From the NCBI GenBank assembly GCA_003762875.1, contig RIBL01000009.1:50766-114765 (forward strand): a stretch of 64,000 bases of DNA. The letters run 5' to 3'. The notes below the pieces were generated by a model. It was not told the DNA's origin, did no database searches, and worked only from the letters and a program-made list of their open reading frames with translations. The DNA is from Muribaculaceae bacterium Isolate-110 (HZI). GTDB taxonomy: Bacteria; Bacteroidota; Bacteroidia; Bacteroidales; Muribaculaceae. Below, one piece after another: positions 7,186-15,521 of this stretch (its first letter is position 1; each line of letters opens with the position of its first letter). The translations under genes and the position numbers were made by a program.

Positions 7186-8517
7186 TTATCGTCTGTTGAA
7201 TGTGAGAGGCTGCGGGCCGGTGTCACCGTTGATCATAGTGCGCTTTACTTCCCATGAGAGCGAGCGTCCGGCCAGCGGAGTCCATCCGCAGCGGCTCTTG
7301 ACGTCGGCATCGGTGACGCGTCGGCCGGGCATCTCCACCGGGGCCACTATGGCAAGGTCGGCGTAATAGCCTTCGCGCAGATAGCCGCGTCGGTCTATGT
7401 CGAGCAGCCGTGCCGGAGCATGACACATCAGCTCGGCTATGCAGGCTATGTCGAGCCCCTCGGCATCGGGGTCGGAAGTCATGAGGTCGAGCATGGCTGG
7501 CAGCGAATACTGCACCATCGGCATGCCCGAGGCTGCGGTCTCGGCATTACCTTCCTTCTGGGCGGGCAGATGAGGTGCGTGGTCGGTGGCTATGGTGTCG
7601 ATGACGCCTTCGGGACGCAGCTCGCGCAGGAGGGCTATGCGGTCGGAAGGCTCCTTGATGGCTGGATTGCACTTGATGCGTGCACCGAGAGTGGCGAAAT
7701 CGTTGCGGTCAAAGAGCAGATATTGCGGGCATGTCTCGGCCGTGACATTGACCCCGCGGGCTTTGGCCTCGGCTATTAGCTGCAACTCCTCGGCTGTGGA
7801 TATGTGGCAAATGTGCACATGCGCGCCTCCTTGCTCAGCCAGCCTGATGGCATGGCGGGTGGCGGCTATACACGCTTGGCGCGGACGCATGTCGGGATGC
7901 ATCTCCACAGGCACACCATCGGGGTGTGCCGCTTCGAGATGCTGACGGGCGGCGCGTATGATGGCTTCGTCCTCGGCGTGCACGGCTATGAGGGCAGGGG
8001 CCTTGGCGAAGAGTGTGGAAAGTGTGGTGTCGTCATCGACAAGCATGTTGCCGGTCGACGAACCGAGAAACAGTTTGATGCCGGCCACGCGTGAATAGTC
8101 GGCCCACATCAGTTCTGACAGATTTTCGTTGGTCGCACCGATAAAAAATCCATAGTTGGCCTCCGATACTTCAGCAGCGCGGGCCATTTTGCCCTCGACA
8201 GCCTCCATGCTCACTGTGGCGGGCTTGGTATTTGGCATGTCGATAAACGATGTCACGCCTCCGGCCACAGCCGCGCGGCTCTCGGTGGCCATGTCGGCCT
8301 TCTCGGTGAGTCCCGGGTCACGGAAATGCACGTGTGTGTCGATGACTCCGGGCATTATGTATGCTCCGCCGCAGTCGTTTACCTCGTCGGCGGTCACGCC
8401 TTCGGACAGGTCTCCGTGGCCTATGCGGGCTATCTTGTCGCCATCGGTGAGGAGCCATCCGCGTGTCACGGAGCCTTCGTTGACGAGCATTGCATTGTGA
8501 AACAGTATGGTGCTCAT
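7186..8517 (-). CDS. pyrC: Dihydroorotase
   Basis: Closes carbamoyl-aspartate to dihydroorotate in pyrimidine synthesis. The 443-residue protein starts at ATG 8515-8517 (MSTILFHNAML); the open frame continues upstream to 8772, but that part lies within the preceding gene and does not resemble the family. Metal ligands are visible: His62 and His64 in DTHVHFRDPG, HAEDE, HICHIS and TDHAPH, as in class I amidohydrolases. Its start overlaps the stop of the glycosyltransferase gene by 4 nt (ATGA), so translation is probably coupled. Confidence 0.92.
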   Translation of the reverse strand: MSTILFHNAMLVNEGSVTRGWLLTDGDKIARIGHGDLSEGVTADEVNDCGGAYIMPGVIDTHVHFRDPGLTEKADMATESRAAVAGGVTSFIDMPNTKPATVSMEAVEGKMARAAEVSEANYGFFIGATNENLSELMWADYSRVAGIKLFLGSSTGNMLVDDDTTLSTLFAKAPALIAVHAEDEAIIRAARQHLEAAHPDGVPVEMHPDMRPRQACIAATRHAIRLAEQGGAHVHICHISTAEELQLIAEAKARGVNVTAETCPQYLLFDRNDFATLGARIKCNPAIKEPSDRIALLRELRPEGVIDTIATDHAPHLPAQKEGNAETAASGMPMVQYSLPAMLDLMTSDPDAEGLDIACIAELMCHAPARLLDIDRRGYLREGYYADLAIVAPVEMPGRRVTDADVKSRCGWTPLAGRSLSWEVKRTMINGDTGPQPLTFNRR

Positions 8518-9302
8518 TGCTTTGTGCTGTAATCGGGATATTTTGTGAACAGGCTGCTCCATTTCAGGCGCATGACTCCGAAAAATCCTTCGCTGAAGAT
8601 GCCCGAACTCATTTTGGAGGTGCCAAGCACGCGGTTGACAAACACGATGGGCACCTCGGTGATGCGAAATCCGTATTTGTAGGCCAGAAATTTCATCTCT
8701 ATCTGGAAAGCATAGCCCTTGAAGCGTATCTTGTCGAGCGGGAGAGCCTCGAGCACTCTGCGTCGGTAGCACACAAATCCGGCGGTGGCGTCATGTACGG
8801 GCATGCGGGTGACGGTGCGCACATAGACCGACGCGTAATATGACATCAGCACACGGCCCATCGGCCAGTTGACCACATTGACGCCCGTGAGATAGCGCGA
8901 GCCTACGGCTACATCGGCTCCGTCCTTGCAGGCCTGACGCAGCTTGGGCAGGTCGGCGGGGGCGTGGGAGAAGTCGGCATCCATCTCGCAGATGTATTCA
9001 TATCCGTGCTCCATAGCCCACTTGAAGCCTGCTATATAAGCGGTGCCAAGTCCGAGCTTGCCTTTGCGTTCCACGATGTGCAGACGCTGCGGATGTTTGG
9101 CTATCAAACCTTTCACTATGTCTGCGGTGCCGTCGGGAGAATTGTCGTCAATGATGAGGATGTCAAAGGCCACGGGCAGGTCTAAGACCGCCGCGATGAT
9201 GGCCGCGACATTCTCTTTCTCGTTGTAGGTAGGGATGATGACAAGACTGTCAGACCTTACTGTTGTTATTGGACTTGTGCCCGTCATGGTGGAACGATTC
9301 AT
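8514..9302 (-). CDS. Polyprenol-phosphate glycosyltransferase (GT2, DPM1-like)
   Basis: Family 2 glycosyltransferase resembling dolichol-phosphate mannose synthase: VIIPTYNEKENV at the N-terminus, DDNSPDGT for nucleotide binding and the DADFSH DxD-type motif near residue 107. It would transfer a sugar from a nucleotide donor to a membrane polyprenol phosphate for envelope glycans. At 262 residues it lacks C-terminal membrane helices. The start is either 9302 or the ATG at 9287; the promoter box at 9313-9320 leaves almost no leader for the first, so 9287 is a real alternative. It ends inside the pyrC start. Confidence 0.82.
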   Translation of the reverse strand: MNRSTMTGTSPITTVRSDSLVIIPTYNEKENVAAIIAAVLDLPVAFDILIIDDNSPDGTADIVKGLIAKHPQRLHIVERKGKLGLGTAYIAGFKWAMEHGYEYICEMDADFSHAPADLPKLRQACKDGADVAVGSRYLTGVNVVNWPMGRVLMSYYASVYVRTVTRMPVHDATAGFVCYRRRVLEALPLDKIRFKGYAFQIEMKFLAYKYGFRITEVPIVFVNRVLGTSKMSSGIFSEGFFGVMRLKWSSLFTKYPDYSTKQ

Positions 9303-9312
9303 GTTTTGATTG

Positions 9313-9342
9313 CAAATTTAGTAAATAAAGCACAAATCCAAA
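9313..9342 (-). promoter_or_regulatory. Promoter for glycosyltransferase-pyrC
   Basis: On the minus strand TTTG (9342-9339) precedes TAAATTTG (9320-9313) with an 18-nt spacer. The transcription start would be about 9307, nearly leaderless for ATG 9302. Confidence 0.55.
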
Positions 9343-9365
9343 CATTTAAGAGGAAAAAATAAAAT

Positions 9366-9408
9366 TAAAAGAGCCAAATAGCATAAGAGATGCTAAAAGA
9401 CTCTTTTA
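9366..9408 (-). terminator. Probable dapA terminator
   Basis: On the minus strand TAAAAGAG pairs with CTCTTTTA (9401-9408 with 9366-9373), with an inner AGCAT/ATGCT stem, then AATTTTATTTTTT. It lies 120 nt after the dapA stop. Confidence 0.6.
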
Positions 9409-9529
9409 TCAAGTCGGTGTGGAGAGGAATTTTTCTAAATAAGGGTGTGATTTTGGAATGTTTTTCCGATTCGTGCAAAGAAATGTCTTCCTGACTGCGT
9501 TCAGATTCTCGGGAATTATAGTCTTAGAG

Positions 9530-10417
9530 TCATAGCAGCTCTTTGGCGAGGGCTGTGCGTGTGGTGTCGGTGGCAGGGACGAGAGGGAGGCGCAGCACTT
9601 CGTAGTAGGCCGGAAACATGAGGTGGAGCAGACATTTTATGCCGGCCGGATTTCCGTCCTTGAACAGCAGTGAGTAAAGGGCCGAGAAACGCTGGTGGAG
9701 CGGGGTGGCACCGTCGTGACTTTCGGGGTCGAGACTTAGATGTATCATCTCGGTAAACTCGCGCGGATAGGCGTTGCCGAGCACGGAGATGACTCCATCG
9801 CCACCTTTGCCTATCATGGTGTGGGCCAGTGAGTCGTCGCCCGAGAGTACGAGGAAGCCTTCGGGGCGGCGAGTGATGATGAGCGAGGCCTGTTCCATGT
9901 TGCCCGACGCCTCTTTCACGCCAATGATTTTGCCCGGAAACTCGCGGGCCAGGCGTATGATGGTGTCGACCTCCATGTTGACACCCGAGCGGCCTGGGAT
10001 ATTGTAAAGTATCACCGGGATGGGGCATGCGCGGGCTATGGACGAGAAGTGGCGATACATGCCCTCCTGGGTCGGCTTATTATAATAAGGTACTACAGAG
10101 AGTATGGCGGCAAACTCTCCGAGACGTTCGGTATCGGCTATCTCCTCGACTATCGCGCGAGTGTTGTTGCCGCCGATGCCCACTACCACGGGGATGCGGC
10201 CTGACACTCGGTCGAGGATGTGTTTCTCAAGTTGCTTTTTCTCTTCGCGGCTAAGGGTTGGTGTCTCGGCCGTAGTGCCGAGCGCAACTATATAATCGGC
10301 TCCCGACTCGATGAGATAGTCGATGTGGAAGTCGAGCGCGTCATAGTCGATTGACTCGTCTGACTTGAATGGAGTGGTGAGGGCTACGCCCATGCCACGT
10401 AAACGTGAAGTCTCCAT
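9530..10417 (-). CDS. dapA: 4-hydroxy-tetrahydrodipicolinate synthase
   Basis: Condenses pyruvate with aspartate semialdehyde in the lysine/diaminopimelate pathway. The 295 residues are the normal TIM-barrel length. The Schiff-base Lys168 in IIGVKEASG, the GTT turn at 47-49, and Tyr138 in LYNIPGRSG are visible. It is monocistronic, with a consensus promoter (TTTG-N20-TAATTTTG) upstream and a terminator-like hairpin downstream. A sialic-acid aldolase of the same fold is less likely given the match at GTTAETPTLS. Confidence 0.93.
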   Translation of the reverse strand: METSRLRGMGVALTTPFKSDESIDYDALDFHIDYLIESGADYIVALGTTAETPTLSREEKKQLEKHILDRVSGRIPVVVGIGGNNTRAIVEEIADTERLGEFAAILSVVPYYNKPTQEGMYRHFSSIARACPIPVILYNIPGRSGVNMEVDTIIRLAREFPGKIIGVKEASGNMEQASLIITRRPEGFLVLSGDDSLAHTMIGKGGDGVISVLGNAYPREFTEMIHLSLDPESHDGATPLHQRFSALYSLLFKDGNPAGIKCLLHLMFPAYYEVLRLPLVPATDTTRTALAKELL

Positions 10418-10453
10418 AAAGAGAAAAATTCTTGAATTTTGGGTAAATCACGA

Positions 10454-10485
10454 CAAAATTATAGAAAAAACCGAACTATTGCAAA
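10454..10485 (-). promoter_or_regulatory. dapA promoter
   Basis: Minus-strand TTTG (10485-10482), 20-nt spacer, TAATTTTG (10461-10454): an exact Bacteroidetes consensus. The leader would be about 30 nt. Confidence 0.75.
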
Positions 10486-10670
10486 AAAATAAGAACAAAG
10501 GAGCGCGTATAGCATGCTTGTTTATAATTTTTTCAGGAATTACTATCCTTTTTGTAATATGCCGACCTTTGCTTCTTGCGTGCAGTGGAAATGAGTGTCG
10601 TAATTTCTTCGTCTCATGCCAGGGGGGAAATTTTAGCAAATTTTTGGTAGTATGTTTGGGGAATAATGCG

Positions 10671-10678
10671 TAACTTTG
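10671..10678 (+). promoter_or_regulatory. dnaE -7 box
   Basis: TAACTTTG ends only 5 nt before ATG 10684. No TTTG lies at the ideal 19-21 nt distance (the nearest, 10643-10646, leaves 24 nt). If used, the mRNA begins at or next to the start codon. Confidence 0.5.
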
Positions 10679-10683
10679 AACCC

Positions 10684-13600
10684 ATGACACCACCATTTAT
10701 ACATCTTCATGTCCACAGCCAGTATTCGCTGCTTGACGGACAGGCTTCGGTGACGGGTCTTGTCGACAAGGCCATGGCCCTCGATATGCCGGGCTTCGCT
10801 TTGACCGACCATGGCAACATGTTTGGCATCAAGGAGCTGGCTAACTATGTGGGCAAAGTAAAGAAGAAATACAAGGGTAAAATCGAGGACGCGCGCAAGC
10901 GTCTGGAAGATGCTCCCGAGAGCGAGCGCGAGGCTCTGCGTCCAGAAGTGGAGGCCGAGATAGCCAAGTATGAGCGCAAGCTGAAGTTCAAGCCTATATT
11001 CGGCTGCGAGATGTATGTGGCCAAAGGGTCACTCACCGACCGCAGCGACAAGTCGGACAAAGGGCGTCACCTGGTGGTGCTTGCTAAGAATCTCAAGGGC
11101 TATAAAAATCTCATCAAGATAGTGTCGCAGGCTCACACCGAAGGCTTCTATCACCATCCGCGTACCGACAAGGAGGCCCTTGCCGCCCATCGCGAGGGGC
11201 TGATAGTGTGCTCGGCGTGTCTGGGCGGCGAGATACCGCGTCTCATAGCCACCGGGCAGCTCGAGGAGGCCGACCGGCAGGTCAAATGGTTCAAGGACAC
11301 ATTTGGCGACGACTATTACATAGAGCTCCAGCGTCACAAGACCGACATGCCAGGAGCCAACCGCGACACCTATGTCGAGCAGGAGCGTGTCAATCCCGTG
11401 CTCATCGAACTGGCACGTAAGCACGACATCAAAATCATAGCCACCAACGACTCTCATTTCATCAATGCCGAGGATGCCGAGTCGCATGACCGTCTGATAT
11501 GTATCTCCACCAACAACTATCTTTCCGATCCCGACCGCATGCGCTACACCAAGCAGGAGTGGTTCAAGAGTCAGGAGGAGATGGCGACGGTGTTTCCCGA
11601 TCTGCCCGAGGCGTTGTCCAACACCATGGAGATTCTCGACAAGGTGGAGATATATTCCATCGACCATGCCCCCATCATGCCCTTCTTCGAGATACCCGCG
11701 GAGTTTGGCACCGAGGAGGAGTATCGTCAGCGCATTACCGAGAAAGACCTCTTTGACGAGTTCACGCAGGACGAGAACGGCAACGTGGTGCTCAGCCCCG
11801 AGAAGGCTCAGGCCAAAATCGACAAGCTGGGCGGCTATGACAAGCTTTATCGCATAAAGTTTGAGGCCGACTATCTGGCCAAACTCGCCTATGAGGGAGC
11901 CGACCGTCGTTACGGGTCGCCGCTCACCCCCGAGCTTGAGGAACGCATACGCTTCGAACTGTATATAATGAAGACGATGGGTTTCCCTGGCTACTTCCTT
12001 ATCGTGCAGGATTTCATCAATGTGGCCCGCAAGGAACTCGGCGTGTCGGTAGGCCCGGGCCGTGGCTCGGCGGCCGGAAGTGTTGTGGCCTACTGTCTCG
12101 GCATCACGCAGGTCGACCCTATCAAATATGACCTGCTGTTTGAGCGATTTCTCAACCCCGACCGTATATCGCTCCCTGATATCGACGTCGACTTTGACGA
12201 CGACGGCCGCGCCGATGTGCTCCATTATGTCACCAACAAATATGGCGAGGACAAGGTGGCCCACATCATAACCTTCGGCACCATGGCGGCCAAGTCGGCC
12301 ATCAAGGATGTGGCGCGTGTGGAGCAGTTGCCGTTGCCCGAGAGCAACCGTCTGGCCAACCTCGTGCCCAAGCGTATGCCCGACGGACCCGACGGCAAGA
12401 CTCTCAAGACCAATCTCAACAACTGCTATAAGTTTGTGCCTGAGTTCGCGCCCGAGCTCTCCTCGCGCAATCCGCTCATCACCGAGACACTCCAGTATGC
12501 CCGCCGTCTCGAGGGCAATGTGCGCAACACCGGCGTGCATGCCTGCGGCGTCATCATATGTCGCGACCCCATCACCGACTGGGTGCCTGTGGCTACGGCG
12601 GTCGATAAGAATCCCGGCGCGTCGGGCAACGACAAGATGATCGTGACCCAGTATGAAGGCTCCATCATAGAAGACACCGGACTTATAAAAATGGACTTCC
12701 TCGGACTGAAGACACTTTCAATCATCAAGGAAGCCATACATAATATAAAGGAGACCCGCGGCATTGACGTCGACATCGACGCCATCGACATCGCCGACCC
12801 CAAGACCTACGAACTGTATTGCCAGGGCAACACCACGGGCACATTCCAGTTTGAGTCGGCCGGCATGCAGAAATATCTGCGCGAGTTGCAGCCCTCGACG
12901 TTTGAGGACCTCATAGCCATGAATGCCCTCTATCGTCCCGGCCCTATGGACTATATACCCGACTTCATCGCCCGCAAGCACGGTCGCAGCCCCATCACCT
13001 ATGATATTCCCATTATGGAGAAATATCTCAAGGACACGTATGGAGTGACCGTCTATCAGGAGCAGGTCATGCTTCTGTCGCGACTGTTGGCCAACTTCAC
13101 CCGCGGCCAGAGCGACTCGCTGCGCAAGGCGATGGGCAAGAAGCTCATCGACAAGATGAACGAGCTGGAGGCCCTATTTATGGAAGGAGGCCAGGCCAAC
13201 GGCCATGACCCCAAGGTGCTCCAGAAGATATGGGCCGACTGGAAGAAGTTTGCCTCCTATGCGTTCAACAAGAGTCACGCCACGTGCTACTCGTGGGTGG
13301 CGTTTCAGACGGCATGGCTCAAGGCCAACTATCCGTCGGAATACATGGCGGCCATTCTTACCCGCAACCGCTCCGACATCACCAAGCTCACGGGCTTTAT
13401 GGACGAGTGTAAGCGCATGCACATACGTGTGCTCGGTCCCGATGTCAACGAGAGTTTCATGGAGTTTGGTGTCAACAAGCAGGGTGACATCCGCTTCGGG
13501 CTCGCGGCCATCAAGGGCGTGGGTGAGGGAGTGGTCAAGTCCATCATTGCCGAGCGTGACGCCGGAGGTCCGTTCGAGTCGGTCTATGACTTTGTGGAGC

Positions 13601-14496
13601 GAGTCCCCTCGGGCACTGTCAACCGCCGAACGCTTGAGAATCTCGTGCTCGCCGGTGCCTTCGACAGTTTTGACGGCATGAAGCGCGAGGACTTTTTCGG
13701 CGAGAACGCCAAGGGAGAAGCCTTCAGCGAAGTGCTGGTGCGTTACGGACAGGCGTTTCACAACGACAAGATGTCGTCGGCCATGTCGCTCTTCGGTGAC
13801 GACGCCGATATGGCCACAGCCGGCCGTCCGCCCGTCACTCCCGCCCCCGAGTGGCCCATGGCCACCAAGCTCGAGAAGGAGCGTGAACTGGTGGGCATGT
13901 ATCTCTCGGCCCATCCGCTCGACCCCTACTATATGGAGCTGACCCACGGCACGGGCTGCACTGTCAAGCATTTCTCCGATATGGAGCCTGTCGAGGGTAT
14001 GGATGTCAAGCTCGGCGGCATGGTGATAGACTTTCAGACACGCCAGGGCAAGAACGGCCCCTTCGGCATCATGAAAATCGAGGACTACACGGGGAGCACC
14101 GAGTTTATGCTCTTCGGCCAGACTTACATCGACTTTCACAACTATGGCGTGCCCGGGACCCCGATACTTATCTCGGGACAGTTTCAGCGGCGGTTTGCCA
14201 ACTCCGACATACGCTTCAACATCAAGACGATGCAGCTCCTTCAGGATATGAAGGGCAAACTGGTGAGAAACATCACCATCGACATCGAGACAAAGCGCAT
14301 GAACGGATTTCTTAAAAATCTTATCGAGGAAGCCTCGGCGGCCGACGGCGTGCCTACTGGCGAACTCGCCTTCCGAGTGTTTGACCCCGGCATCAACCGT
14401 GTGCTTCACATGTCATCGGGACGACGCATACACATTACCCGCGCGCTTGTCGATGCTCTGGATGACGAGCAGATAAGCTATACGATAAATGACTGA
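10684..14496 (+). CDS. dnaE: DNA polymerase III alpha subunit
   Basis: Replicative polymerase of 1270 residues. The order is PHP domain (HLHVHSQYSLLDG at the N-terminus), C-family polymerase core with GPGRGSAAGSVVAYCLG and the catalytic aspartates of PDIDVDFDDDGR near residue 500, helix-hairpin-helix region, and an OB-fold domain (about residue 1100). The in-frame ATG at 10666 lies upstream of the TAACTTTG box, so ATG 10684 (MTPPFIHLHVH) is preferred. trxA follows 51 nt later on the same strand with no terminator between them. Confidence 0.95.
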   Translation: MTPPFIHLHVHSQYSLLDGQASVTGLVDKAMALDMPGFALTDHGNMFGIKELANYVGKVKKKYKGKIEDARKRLEDAPESEREALRPEVEAEIAKYERKLKFKPIFGCEMYVAKGSLTDRSDKSDKGRHLVVLAKNLKGYKNLIKIVSQAHTEGFYHHPRTDKEALAAHREGLIVCSACLGGEIPRLIATGQLEEADRQVKWFKDTFGDDYYIELQRHKTDMPGANRDTYVEQERVNPVLIELARKHDIKIIATNDSHFINAEDAESHDRLICISTNNYLSDPDRMRYTKQEWFKSQEEMATVFPDLPEALSNTMEILDKVEIYSIDHAPIMPFFEIPAEFGTEEEYRQRITEKDLFDEFTQDENGNVVLSPEKAQAKIDKLGGYDKLYRIKFEADYLAKLAYEGADRRYGSPLTPELEERIRFELYIMKTMGFPGYFLIVQDFINVARKELGVSVGPGRGSAAGSVVAYCLGITQVDPIKYDLLFERFLNPDRISLPDIDVDFDDDGRADVLHYVTNKYGEDKVAHIITFGTMAAKSAIKDVARVEQLPLPESNRLANLVPKRMPDGPDGKTLKTNLNNCYKFVPEFAPELSSRNPLITETLQYARRLEGNVRNTGVHACGVIICRDPITDWVPVATAVDKNPGASGNDKMIVTQYEGSIIEDTGLIKMDFLGLKTLSIIKEAIHNIKETRGIDVDIDAIDIADPKTYELYCQGNTTGTFQFESAGMQKYLRELQPSTFEDLIAMNALYRPGPMDYIPDFIARKHGRSPITYDIPIMEKYLKDTYGVTVYQEQVMLLSRLLANFTRGQSDSLRKAMGKKLIDKMNELEALFMEGGQANGHDPKVLQKIWADWKKFASYAFNKSHATCYSWVAFQTAWLKANYPSEYMAAILTRNRSDITKLTGFMDECKRMHIRVLGPDVNESFMEFGVNKQGDIRFGLAAIKGVGEGVVKSIIAERDAGGPFESVYDFVERVPSGTVNRRTLENLVLAGAFDSFDGMKREDFFGENAKGEAFSEVLVRYGQAFHNDKMSSAMSLFGDDADMATAGRPPVTPAPEWPMATKLEKERELVGMYLSAHPLDPYYMELTHGTGCTVKHFSDMEPVEGMDVKLGGMVIDFQTRQGKNGPFGIMKIEDYTGSTEFMLFGQTYIDFHNYGVPGTPILISGQFQRRFANSDIRFNIKTMQLLQDMKGKLVRNITIDIETKRMNGFLKNLIEEASAADGVPTGELAFRVFDPGINRVLHMSSGRRIHITRALVDALDDEQISYTIND

Positions 14497-14547
14497 ACAA
14501 TTACTGACGTTTTAACATAATTCATAACAATCAACATTATTACAACT

Positions 14548-14868
14548 ATGGTTTTTACTGATCAGAACGTACATGAGATTATCGCATCGGGCCAGCCCGT
14601 AGTGATTGACTTCTGGGCTACCTGGTGTGGTCCTTGCGTGCGCATGGCACCCATCGTAGAGGAGCTTGCCCAGGAATATGAGGGCAAGGCCGTTATCGGA
14701 AAGTATAACATCGAGGAGGAAAACGACCTGGCCATGAAGTATCGCATCATGTCGATTCCCACCATCCTGTTCTTCAAGAACGGCGAGCAGGTTGCAAGCC
14801 TCCGCATGGCAGGCGCGCAGCAGAAGGACGCTCTCAAGGCTCGCATCGATGAGCTCCTCGCTCTCTAA
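14548..14868 (+). CDS. trxA: Thioredoxin
   Basis: Cytoplasmic disulfide reductant of 106 residues with the classical active site WCGPC at 26-30 and the cis-proline in MSIPTIL. No signal peptide. It follows dnaE by 51 nt and its stop codon overlaps by 4 nt the stop of the convergent amidase gene. Confidence 0.94.
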   Translation: MVFTDQNVHEIIASGQPVVIDFWATWCGPCVRMAPIVEELAQEYEGKAVIGKYNIEEENDLAMKYRIMSIPTILFFKNGEQVASLRMAGAQQKDALKARIDELLAL

Positions 14869-15266
14869 AGAGAACGACTGACATCAAAACAGGGACAGGC
14901 CTTGGCCGCAAATTCGTTGTGGCCGTGGACTGTCACTCCGAGAAACCGCTCACGCAGACTCGCTACGAGTGTGCGCAGGGCGGTTTTCTGCGCTTCAGTG
15001 CGGGTGTCGGCCGGGGTGGTGCAGTCAGCTTCGACACCTCCGACGTAGGCGATGCCGATGGACGTGGAGTTGTAGCCGCGGCAATGCGCACCGGCTCGTT
15101 CGAGGTTTCTGCCCAGGTGTATCGAGCCGTCGAGATATATAATGTAGTGATAGCCTATGCCGTCAAAGCCGCGTTGGCGGTGCCAGCGGTCTATATCAGC
15201 TACGGTAACGTGTCGGCCGCGAGGGGTGGCGGTGCAGTGGATGATGAGGCGGGTGATGGTGCGCAT
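14865..15266 (-). CDS. N-acetylmuramoyl-L-alanine amidase (T7-lysozyme/PGRP type)
   Basis: A 133-residue single-domain zinc amidase that cuts the lactyl-amide bond of murein. ATG 15264-15266 (MRTITRLIIHCTAT) is preferred; the open frame runs further upstream without family similarity. Zinc ligands are the His in IIHCTAT, the His in VHGHNEF and the Cys in KACPCFDV; GYHYIIYLDG is also typical. No signal peptide is seen, as in phage endolysins and amidases of Bacteroides mobile elements. It stands alone, with no holin or phage genes beside it, so it is either a domesticated phage gene or a cargo remnant. It converges on trxA with a 4-nt overlap. Confidence 0.85.
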   Translation of the reverse strand: MRTITRLIIHCTATPRGRHVTVADIDRWHRQRGFDGIGYHYIIYLDGSIHLGRNLERAGAHCRGYNSTSIGIAYVGGVEADCTTPADTRTEAQKTALRTLVASLRERFLGVTVHGHNEFAAKACPCFDVSRSL

Positions 15267-15338
15267 GGGGTGGAGCAGGGGGATTAAGGGTGAGAAAATA
15301 GGGTAGATCGGGAGACGTGTTGAGGTGTGTTGTCGGTG

Positions 15339-15346
15339 CAAAGTTA
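15339..15346 (-). promoter_or_regulatory. -7 box upstream of the amidase gene
   Basis: Minus-strand TAACTTTG, about 70 nt before ATG 15266. No matching -33 box is seen at the usual distance. Confidence 0.5.
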
Positions 15347-15521
15347 CGGTGCATTTTCAGCCAAAAAGGTGCGATAATGTCACGAATATGAAAGAAAATG
15401 AGACATAATCCTATGTGGCGTTGCGTCGGGAAATACATATGATAGATGTGTAAATCACTCTTTGTCGGAGTTTGTCTAATTTTGTAACTGTGTAATATTC
15501 AGCAATTCAAAAGGATAAAAT

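Noticed and set aside
8518..8772. N-terminal extension of dihydroorotase
   Set aside because: The extra 85 residues overlap the upstream glycosyltransferase in another frame and do not resemble PyrC; the ATGA overlap start at 8517 is preferred.
11029..12540. Long minus-strand open frame (about 500 codons) opposite dnaE
   Set aside because: It lies wholly antisense to a clear dnaE, has no recognisable motifs, and its His/Val/Gly/Leu-rich composition is typical of frames mirrored from GC-rich codon bias.
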